Assembly: GCF_020329505.1 (NCBI RefSeq)
Contig: NZ_JAGKJJ010000001.1
Location: 124,001 to 188,000, forward strand
Length of the DNA: 64,000 bases
Direction of reading: 5' to 3'
Origin: Bradyrhizobium semiaridum
GTDB lineage: Bacteria > Pseudomonadota > Alphaproteobacteria > Rhizobiales > Xanthobacteraceae
A program made the translations under genes and the position numbers. The notes under the pieces were generated by a model. That model saw only the letters and a program-made list of their open reading frames with translations, ran no database searches and was not told the origin of the DNA. Shown here piece after piece: positions 58,478 to 64,000 of the stretch. Numbering within the stretch: position 1 is the stretch's first letter; every line of letters starts with the position of its first letter.

Positions 58478-58549
58478 ATGATTAACGCGACCAAACGCAC
58501 GACCAAAACCACCAAGCCCTCCGGGGCCTCGGGAGGCGTGCGCGCGTAG
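58478..58549 (+). CDS. Thr/Lys-rich leader peptide (23 aa), predicted attenuator of asd
   Basis: MINATKRTTKTTKPSGASGG then VRA. Residues 5-13 are TKRTTKTTK: eight of nine are Thr or Lys, products of the aspartate pathway that Asd serves. The ATG is 7 bases past the -10 with no Shine-Dalgarno, so it may be leaderless. The codon cluster (58490-58516) is followed by CGGGGC (58522-58527), complementary to GCCCCG in the 5' arm of the terminator. That is classical attenuator geometry: a stalled ribosome frees an antiterminator. Thr/Lys-controlled attenuation is inferred. Confidence 0.7.
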   Translation: MINATKRTTKTTKPSGASGGVRA

Positions 58550-58576
58550 TCGGTCGTATCGCATCATCTTCACCCG

Positions 58577-58609
58577 AAGCCCCGCCTGATGAAGGTCCGG
58601 GGCTTTTTT
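58577..58609 (+). terminator. attenuator terminator before asd
   Basis: 8-bp stem, AAGCCCCG 58577-58584 with CGGGGCTT 58598-58605, loop 13 bases, then a T-run to 58609. It is a canonical rho-independent terminator positioned between the Thr/Lys leader and asd. Confidence 0.8.
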
Positions 58610-58624
58610 GTTGCCTGCAGCACA

Positions 58625-58669
58625 CAGCATGATCCGGAAAAGTGGGAACCGGTTTTCCGATCAGATCAT
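58625..58669. repeat. palindromic repeat (GCATGATCCGGAAAAGTGGG type)
   Basis: Begins GCATGATCCGGAAAAG and ends GATCATGC, with complementary ends. Recognised as an abundant dispersed repeat of Bradyrhizobium-type genomes. It lies between the attenuator terminator and the asd start. Half copies are seen near 22241-22256 and 41374-41385. Confidence 0.75.
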
Positions 58670-58698
58670 GCTCAACCGAGACTCAAATGGAGGACACA

Positions 58699-59724
58699 GT
58701 GAGTAACGATCCCGTCGTCGCGATTGTCGGCGTCACTGGCGCCGTCGGTGCCGAGTTCATCGCCACCATGGACAAGCGCGGCTTGCGCGTCGGCAAGCTG
58801 AAGGCGCTGGCGAGCGCCCGCTCGGCCGGCAAGACCGTTGCCTTCCGTGGCGAGCCAGTCGTGATCGAGGAGCTCACCGAGCGCGCCTTCGAGGGCGTCG
58901 ATATCGCGCTGTTCTCGGCCGGCAGCAGCATCTCGAAGAAGTACGCGCCGATCGCCGTGAAGTCGGGCGCCGTGGTGGTCGACAATTCCTCGGCGTTCCG
59001 GATGGATCCGAACGTGCCGCTGGTGATCCCGGAGATCAATGCTCATCGCATCCGCGACCACAAGGGCATCATCGCCAATCCGAACTGCGCCGCGATCACC
59101 GCGCTGGTGCCGCTGTGGCCGATCCATCAGAAGAACCGCATCAAGCGCGTGATCATTTCGACCTACCAGGCCGCCAGCGGCGCCGGCGCCGCCGCGATGG
59201 ACGAATTGGTGGAATCCACCCGCGCCCATCTCAACGGCCAGGTGTTCACGCCGAAGGTGATGCCGCATCCCTACGCGTTCAATTTGTTCAATCACAATAC
59301 CGCTGTCGATCCCGAGACCGGCTACAACGACGAGGAGACCAAGGTCATCAAGGAGACCCGCAAGATCTTCGAGGACGAGAAGATCGCCGTCGGCGTCACC
59401 TGCGTACGCGTGCCGGTGCTGCGCGCCCACTGCGAGGCGATCACCTTCGAATGCGAGAGGCCGATCACCGAGGACCAGGTGCGCGCGATCCTCGCGGCGG
59501 CGCCCGGCGTCAAGCTGGTCGACGACCGCGCGAAGAACTATTTCCCGATGCCGATCGACGCCTCCGGCCAGGACGACGTGCTGGCCGGCCGCATCCGCAA
59601 GGATCTCAGCGATCCCTCGGGACATTCGATCTCGATGTTCGTCGCCGCCGATCAGTTGCTCAAGGGCGCCGCACTCAACGCGGTGCAGATCGCCGAGCTG
59701 CTGCCCGAGCGCGCGATGGCGTGA
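58699..59724 (+). CDS. asd: aspartate-semialdehyde dehydrogenase
   Basis: 341 residues from GTG 58699 (VSNDPVVAIVGVTGAVGAEF). Asd reduces aspartyl phosphate to aspartate semialdehyde, the branch point to lysine (and diaminopimelate), threonine and methionine. Evidence: nucleotide motif GVTGAVGAEF, catalytic cysteine in IIANPNCAAITALV, and the conserved STYQAASGAGAAAMDEL. GTG was chosen over in-frame ATG 58687 because GGAGG (58689-58693) is 5 bases before GTG, inside the would-be ATG reading. A leader, terminator and repeat precede it. Confidence 0.95.
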   Translation: MSNDPVVAIVGVTGAVGAEFIATMDKRGLRVGKLKALASARSAGKTVAFRGEPVVIEELTERAFEGVDIALFSAGSSISKKYAPIAVKSGAVVVDNSSAFRMDPNVPLVIPEINAHRIRDHKGIIANPNCAAITALVPLWPIHQKNRIKRVIISTYQAASGAGAAAMDELVESTRAHLNGQVFTPKVMPHPYAFNLFNHNTAVDPETGYNDEETKVIKETRKIFEDEKIAVGVTCVRVPVLRAHCEAITFECERPITEDQVRAILAAAPGVKLVDDRAKNYFPMPIDASGQDDVLAGRIRKDLSDPSGHSISMFVAADQLLKGAALNAVQIAELLPERAMA

Positions 59725-59780
59725 GGCAGTTTTGTGCGATCGAGTGTCAGATCGTGAGAGGGTGTGAAGCTTGTCCTCAC

Positions 59781-59906
59781 CGCTGTCATCGCCCGGCCTG
59801 TGCGCAATTGCGCACATCGACCGGGCGATCCGGTATTCCAGAGGCAGCCGTTATCGAACCGATAGGCCGCGGCGTACTGGATCGCCCGGTCCGGGCGATG
59901 ACAGCG
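59781..59906. repeat. long palindromic intergenic repeat, CGCTGTCATCGCCCGG ends
   Basis: 16-base perfectly complementary ends (CGCTGTCATCGCCCGG and CCGGGCGATGACAGCG), with a nested CCGGGCGATC/GATCGCCCGG pair and an inner TGTGCGCAATTGCGCACA palindrome. It lies between asd and the convergent queA. Its symmetry suggests a mobile or bidirectional-terminator element. Confidence 0.85.
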
Positions 59907-60008
59907 AGCATGTTGAGCAAATCCAACCCGTCATCCTCTCAGCGTGACGGTTCCGGAGTGGTCGCGATCGTAGGCTGGGCAAAGCGCGAGCGTGCCCACC
60001 TTGCGGCT

Positions 60009-61100
60009 CTACAAATCGTGGTGCGGTTCGTGCGCCCGGAACAGCAGGCACGCATCGCCGTACGAATAGAACCGGTAGCCGTCCTTGATCGCGTGCGCGT
60101 AGGCGCGCTGCATCGTCTCGAGGCCCGAGAAGGCCGAGACCAGCATGAACAGCGTCGAGCGCGGCAGATGGAAATTTGTCAGCAGGATATCGACCGCGCG
60201 GAAGCGATAGCCCGGCGTGATGAAGATCGAGGTCTCCGCCGAGAACGGCTGCACGGTGCCGTCTGATGTCGTCGCACTTTCCAGCAGCCGCAGCGAGGTG
60301 GTGCCGATCGCGACGATGCGGCCGCCCTTCGCGCGGGCGGCATTGAGAGCGGACGCGGTCGCGGCGGTGATGCAACCCCATTCGGCGTGCATCCTGTGCT
60401 CGGTGGTCTCCTCGGTCTTTACCGGCAGGAACGTCCCTGCGCCGACATGCAGCGTCAGCCGGTGCAAGCCGACGCCGCGGCTCTGCAGGGCGGCCTCCAG
60501 CGCCGGCGTGAAATGCAGCCCCGCGGTCGGCGCGGCGACCGCGCCTTCATTGGCCGCGAACATGGTCTGGTAATCGCTGGCGTCCTGCTCGTCCGGCGTG
60601 CGCTTCGAGGCAATATAGGGCGGCAGCGGCGTGACGCCGACATCCGCGATCGCCTGGTCGAGCGTCGGGCCGTGGAACGAGAACGACAGCGTCACCTCGC
60701 CCTCCTCCCCCTTGGCCTCGACCTGCGCGTCGAGATGGCCGAGCAGGCAGACCCTGCCCTCATTGCCGAAGCGGATGGTGTCGCCTTCGGCAAGCTTCTT
60801 GGCCGGCTTGACCAGCGCCTGCCAGCGCGAGCCGTCGAGCCGCTTGATGAGCGTCGCCTCGATCTTCGGCTCGGTCTCGCGTCCGATGCGGCGGCCCTTG
60901 AGCTGCGCCGCGATCACCTTGGTGTCGTTGACGACGATCTGGTCGCCAGCCTCGAGCCAATGCGGCAGGTCGGCGATGGTGGCATCGCGCAACACGCCGT
61001 CGGGATGCACGACCAGCATCCGCGCGGAATCGCGCGGGCTCGCAGGGCGAAGTGCGATGCTGTCGGGCGGAAGTTCGAAATCGAAGAGGTCGGTGCGCAT
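60009..61100 (-). CDS. queA: S-adenosylmethionine:tRNA ribosyltransferase-isomerase
   Basis: 363 residues from ATG 61100 ([20 protein letters not shown]). QueA adds the epoxycyclopentane ring from SAM to preQ1 in tRNA, after Tgt. Family features are [46 protein letters not shown] and [10 protein letters not shown]. It shares a chromosomal neighbourhood with tgt but is separated from it by about 4.8 kb of other genes. Cytosolic. Confidence 0.94.
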   Translation of the reverse strand: MRTDLFDFELPPDSIALRPASPRDSARMLVVHPDGVLRDATIADLPHWLEAGDQIVVNDTKVIAAQLKGRRIGRETEPKIEATLIKRLDGSRWQALVKPAKKLAEGDTIRFGNEGRVCLLGHLDAQVEAKGEEGEVTLSFSFHGPTLDQAIADVGVTPLPPYIASKRTPDEQDASDYQTMFAANEGAVAAPTAGLHFTPALEAALQSRGVGLHRLTLHVGAGTFLPVKTEETTEHRMHAEWGCITAATASALNAARAKGGRIVAIGTTSLRLLESATTSDGTVQPFSAETSIFITPGYRFRAVDILLTNFHLPRSTLFMLVSAFSGLETMQRAYAHAIKDGYRFYSYGDACLLFRAHEPHHDL

Positions 61101-61110
61101 GGTGCAAGGT

Positions 61111-61201
61111 GTCATTGCCGGGCTTGACCCGGCAATCCATCATCCAGGAACGGAGTTCTTCAAAGCTCGATGGATGCCCGGGTCAAGCCCGGGCATGACG
61201 A
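61111..61201. repeat. palindromic intergenic repeat, GTCATTGCCGGGCTTGACCC type
   Basis: Begins GTCATTGCCGGGCTTGACCC and ends GGGTCAAGCCCGGGCATGAC; the arms are largely complementary, with GGCAATCCATC and GATGGATGCCC near the inner ends. Lies between queA and the cyclophilin gene. Same family as 19035-19145. Confidence 0.85.
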
Positions 61202-61210
61202 TTTCAATGT

Positions 61211-61675
61211 TTAGGCCGCGTCAGCAGCCATCCGCGCCTTGACGATCTTGTCGGGGTTCTGCACCGGCTCGCCGCGCTTGATCTTGTCGACGTTCTCCAT
61301 CCCCTCGGTGACCTTGCCCCAAACCGTGTACTGGCCGTCGAGGAACGAGGCATCGTCGAAGCAGATGAAGAACTGGCTGTCGCCGGAATCCGGATTGGCG
61401 GCGCGGGCCATCGAGGCGGTGCCGCGGACATGCGGCTCCTTGTTGAACTCGGCCTTCAGCTTCTTGCCGGAGCCGCCCATGCCGGTGCCCTGCGGACAGC
61501 CGGTCTGCGCCATGAAGCCGTCGATCACGCGGTGAAACACGATGCCGTCGTAGAAGCCTTCGCGCACCAGCTCCTTGATCCGCGCGACGTGGCCGGGCGC
61601 GAGATCGGGACGCATCTCGATAGTGACCGGGCCCTGCGTGGTTTCGAGGATCAGAGTATTTTCGGTAGCAGCCAT
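61211..61675 (-). CDS. cyclophilin-type peptidyl-prolyl isomerase (cytosolic)
   Basis: 154 residues. IVFHRVIDGFMAQTG and FFICFDDASFLDGQYTVWGK carry the conserved Arg, Phe and Trp/His positions of the cyclophilin active site. No signal peptide, so it is the cytosolic (PpiB-like) form, catalysing cis-trans proline isomerisation. Overlaps the upstream gene by 25 bases. Confidence 0.93.
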   Translation of the reverse strand: MAATENTLILETTQGPVTIEMRPDLAPGHVARIKELVREGFYDGIVFHRVIDGFMAQTGCPQGTGMGGSGKKLKAEFNKEPHVRGTASMARAANPDSGDSQFFICFDDASFLDGQYTVWGKVTEGMENVDKIKRGEPVQNPDKIVKARMAADAA

Positions 61676-62091
61676 GCTCGTCTCTCCTGGCTTCGGGGTG
61701 GATATTTCTTGTTCCTGAACGGGATCGCAAACGGGCGGCCGGCGACCGCACCTCCCAGGCTCTCGGTAAATGGCAACGGCGTGCAGCGTTGCAACGTCTC
61801 CATCACGGCGAGGCGGTATTGCAGTCGGTCGTTGTCGGTCGCGCCCTGCGTCTCATAGCTGATCCTGGGATGGCCGAGGATCGCGCCGGCGCGGTTGAAG
61901 CTGACGATCACGGTGATGTCGATCGGGCCGGCCTTGTCGGCCGGCGGCGGCCGCCAGCAGCGGTGGATCGCCAGCACGATATCCTTGATGCTGTCGAGCC
62001 GCTCGGACTCGGCCGCCGCATTCGCGGTCAGCGCGAGCCACACGAGCGGCGCGGCAGCAAGGGACAGTCGCCTGCTGCGCGCCGCCGCCAT
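61651..62091 (-). CDS. secreted protein with TonB-like C-terminal domain (146 aa)
   Basis: A signal peptide ends near LTANAAAE. The mature sequence contains an ITVIVSFNRAGAILGHPRIS strand pattern and ends with PFTESLGGAVAGRPFAIPF, characteristic of TonB_C/energy-transducer-type domains, but no TonB transmembrane anchor is seen. It lies between two cyclophilins with a 25-base overlap at one side and a 3-base gap at the other, so the operon coaD-ppi-this-ppi is likely. Confidence 0.7.
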   Translation of the reverse strand: MAAARSRRLSLAAAPLVWLALTANAAAESERLDSIKDIVLAIHRCWRPPPADKAGPIDITVIVSFNRAGAILGHPRISYETQGATDNDRLQYRLAVMETLQRCTPLPFTESLGGAVAGRPFAIPFRNKKYPPRSQERRAWLLPKIL

Positions 62092-62094
62092 GGA

Positions 62095-62658
62095 TCACTT
62101 GATGTCGGATGCGACTTGCACCTTCACCATCTTGTCGGGATCGGTGACGGCGCCGCCGGGCGAGCCTGCAGACGCCTTCTTCAGCTTGTCGACCACGTCC
62201 ATGCCGGACACCACCTCGCCGACCACCGTGTACTGACCATTGAGGCTCGAGCCGTCGGCGAACATGATGAAGAACTGCGAGTTGGCGCTGTCGACGCTGT
62301 CGCCGCGGCGGGCCATGCCGACTATGCCGCGCTTGAACGGCACGTTGGAGAACTCCTGCTTCAGGTTCGGATATTTCGATCCGCCGGTGCCGTTGAAGTT
62401 CTGGCCGTCGCCGGTCTGCGCCATGAAGCCGTCCATCACGCGGTGGAACGGCACATTGTTGTAGAAGCCCTCGCGCGCGAGCTGCTTGATGCGCTCGGCG
62501 TGCTGCGGGGCAATGTCGGTGCGCAGCTTGATGACGATGCGGCCCTTGGTGGTGTCGATCACGATCGCATTGGCCTTGTCGAGATTGGCGGGCAGCGGCT
62601 GCGCCACCGCGGGCACGACGCAGAACAGCGCGGCAACGAATGCGAGAATGCGGATCAT
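62095..62658 (-). CDS. cyclophilin-type peptidyl-prolyl isomerase (periplasmic)
   Basis: 187 residues with a signal peptide (FVAALFCVVPAVAQPLPA). The core has PFHRVMDGFMAQTGDGQNF and NSQFFIMFADGSSLNGQYT, the usual catalytic residues. A periplasmic folding factor (PpiA-like) is inferred. It is followed immediately by the TonB-like gene and preceded by coaD. Confidence 0.92.
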   Translation of the reverse strand: MIRILAFVAALFCVVPAVAQPLPANLDKANAIVIDTTKGRIVIKLRTDIAPQHAERIKQLAREGFYNNVPFHRVMDGFMAQTGDGQNFNGTGGSKYPNLKQEFSNVPFKRGIVGMARRGDSVDSANSQFFIMFADGSSLNGQYTVVGEVVSGMDVVDKLKKASAGSPGGAVTDPDKMVKVQVASDIK

Positions 62659-62704
62659 GGAAACTCCGGATCTGTGACGTTCTGGATATGGCGGGCCGCC
62701 GGCG

Positions 62705-63202
62705 TCAGCCGGCGAACTTGGCCTTCAGACTAGCGGCGACCGATGACGGCACGAATGCAGAGAAGTCGCCGCCCATCTGGGCGATTTGGCGCACCAGTGT
62801 GGCGGTGATCGGGCGGACAGCCGGCGAGGCCGGGACGAACACGGTATGCACCTCGGGCGCCATTGCCTCGTTCATGCCGGCAAGCTGCATTTCGTAGTCA
62901 AGGTCGGTGCCGTCGCGCAGACCGCGAATCATGATGGTCGCGCCCAGCTTGCGGGCGGCCGTGACCGTCAGATTATCATAGGTGGCGCATTCCAGCACGC
63001 ATCCGGCCTGCTGAACCACCGGGCCGCAGACCTGGCGCAGCATCTCCAGCCGCTCCTCGGTCGTGAACAGCGATTTCTTGCCGGGATGCACGGCGACCGC
63101 CACGACCAGGCGGTCGCACAGGGCCGCGGCCTGCCGGACCACGTCGAGATGGCCATTGGTGACGGGATCGAAGGAGCCGGGATAGAGCGCAATACGGGGC
63201 AT
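62705..63202 (-). CDS. coaD: phosphopantetheine adenylyltransferase
   Basis: 165 residues. Adds AMP to 4'-phosphopantetheine, the penultimate step of CoA synthesis. Starts [20 protein letters not shown], with the (T/N)GH nucleotide-binding motif at residues 16-18, and ends with a [20 protein letters not shown]-type ISSTxIR region. Cytosolic. First gene of the likely coaD-ppi-tonB-like-ppi operon. Confidence 0.95.
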   Translation of the reverse strand: MPRIALYPGSFDPVTNGHLDVVRQAAALCDRLVVAVAVHPGKKSLFTTEERLEMLRQVCGPVVQQAGCVLECATYDNLTVTAARKLGATIMIRGLRDGTDLDYEMQLAGMNEAMAPEVHTVFVPASPAVRPITATLVRQIAQMGGDFSAFVPSSVAASLKAKFAG

Positions 63203-63463
63203 GTCCCCTCCTAACCCGCCCCGCGCGCTCCGGCAAGCGCCCCTGGTTCCATGAGAGGCCGGCGACGATTTTCACTTGGTCCAATGAACGAGCCCTGGGA
63301 TGCCAGCGGGGGCGAAGTGTTTCGTCGCCCGGGGGCGGACGAAACAAAACCGGCCCGGGACGAAACCATTTTCGGCGGTGGCGAAGACACCAGGAAACTT
63401 GCGGCCGGTACAGCTTGGACAACGAAGCGACGGGCCCGGGGGCCCGAGCATAGGGGGCCGTCA

Positions 63464-63721
63464 ATGATCAAGGCACTTTCCGCCATCGCTGTTGCCGCCT
63501 TCATCGCCGCCGCGCTGACCGTTCTTCCCGGTTTCGCTCCGACGGTCGAAGCCTCGACTCCGCAGCCGCTGGCCAAGGCCGACCGCCTCGACATCCATTC
63601 GGTCGGCAAGGGCTGCTCGCAGCAGGCCTGGCCGAATTTCGAAGCGTCCTGCTTGCGCAACGCTGGCAACAAGTCGGTGGTTCGCGAGGCCCGCCTCGTC
63701 ACCGCCGACCGGACCCCGTAG
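63464..63721 (+). CDS. secreted hypothetical protein (85 aa)
   Basis: From ATG 63464 (MIKALSAIAVAAFIAAALTV). Signal peptide to about residue 30 (TVEASTPQ), then a short mature part DRLDIHSVGKGCSQQAWPNF with ASCLRNAGN; two cysteines. Rhizobial secreted small proteins with 'CSQQAWPN' are familiar to me but functionally undefined. Confidence 0.65.
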   Translation: MIKALSAIAVAAFIAAALTVLPGFAPTVEASTPQPLAKADRLDIHSVGKGCSQQAWPNFEASCLRNAGNKSVVREARLVTADRTP

Positions 63722-63861
63722 TCAGCCAGGGCCTGGCAGAGGCCTTCGCTCAAAATCGTCACGCAAATCCCAATGGTATTTCGCGACGTCTCGTCGCAGA
63801 CTATCGCCTGAGGCGCCCGCCCGGAATGAAGCCGGCGGGCGCGATCCATCGGGGGATTGCC

Positions 63862-64000
63862 GTGACCAGTACGCCTGCCATCGTCTCCTCCGGCCACCCT
63901 CCCAGCAGCCCGCTCCCGGTTGCGGTCACGCTCGGCGCGCTTGGCGTCGTCTATGGCGATATCGGCACCAGTCCGCTCTATGCCCTGAAGGAAGCCGCCA
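63862..64000 (+). CDS. kup: potassium uptake protein Kup, N-terminus only
   Basis: Forty-six codons are visible before the right edge: VTSTPAIVSSGHPPSS, then VTLGALGVVYGDIGTSPLYA, the invariant start of the KUP/HAK potassium-proton symporter. GTG 63862 follows a GGGGG ribosome site; ATG 63826 in the same frame is an alternative. The transporter is a ~12-helix inner-membrane protein continuing past the window. Confidence 0.9.
   Translation, partial: MTSTPAIVSSGHPPSSPLPVAVTLGALGVVYGDIGTSPLYALKEAA

Overview
The window is G+C-rich alphaproteobacterial chromosome, most likely Bradyrhizobium or a close relative (Nitrobacteraceae). The evidence is the ndvC-ndvD-ndvB set for cyclic beta-(1,3),(1,6)-glucan, phosphatidylcholine synthase, IalB and HspQ proteins, many lineage-type small hypothetical proteins, and several families of palindromic intergenic repeats. 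There is no plasmid, phage or CRISPR signature, and only one tRNA.

Layout. 1-0.5 kb: edge of a beta-propeller-like gene. 0.6-2.0 kb: argD-type aminotransferase behind an Arg-rich mini-ORF and a terminator hairpin. 2-9.9 kb: qor, a translationally coupled pcs-terC pair, a UbiH-like hydroxylase, an AEC exporter, hspQ, an MFS exporter and ialB. 10-14.9 kb: a peptide-binding protein followed by two catalytically degenerate proteins, one AMP-ligase-like and one GGDEF-like. 15-24.2 kb: mfd-sdhE divergent from recG, a DUF502 protein, glmS. 24.3-32.4 kb: accessory segment between glmS and glmU with a giant Gly-rich autotransporter, a GAF/GGDEF/PilZ relic, a frameshifted DUF2267 gene and five tandem mini-proteins of disordered composition. 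32.4-41.2 kb: glmU and the glucan locus. 41.4-44.8 kb: tRNA-Lys followed by a hypothetical-rich segment that starts with a decayed GIY-YIG gene. 44.9-53.7 kb: hydroxybutyryl-CoA dehydrogenase, small proteins, a CNNM/CBS protein, a formyltransferase-like protein, RidA, a DMT transporter, orphan BrnA and cysK. 54-64 kb: tgt, a patatin lipoprotein plus TetR gene between near-identical operator-like sites, a PepSY protein, asd behind a Thr/Lys-rich mini-ORF and terminator, queA, two cyclophilins, coaD and the start of kup.

The most interesting signal is a matched pair of amino-acid leader cassettes at 598-786 (argD) and 58442-58609 (asd). Each has a -35 element, a -10-like element 17 or 18 bases downstream, an ATG only 7-8 bases beyond the -10, a mini-ORF rich in codons for the amino acid(s) made downstream (11 of 29 Arg; 8 of 9 consecutive Thr/Lys/Arg), and a rho-independent-type hairpin before the structural gene. 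This looks like ribosome-mediated attenuation from leaderless or near-leaderless leader peptides.
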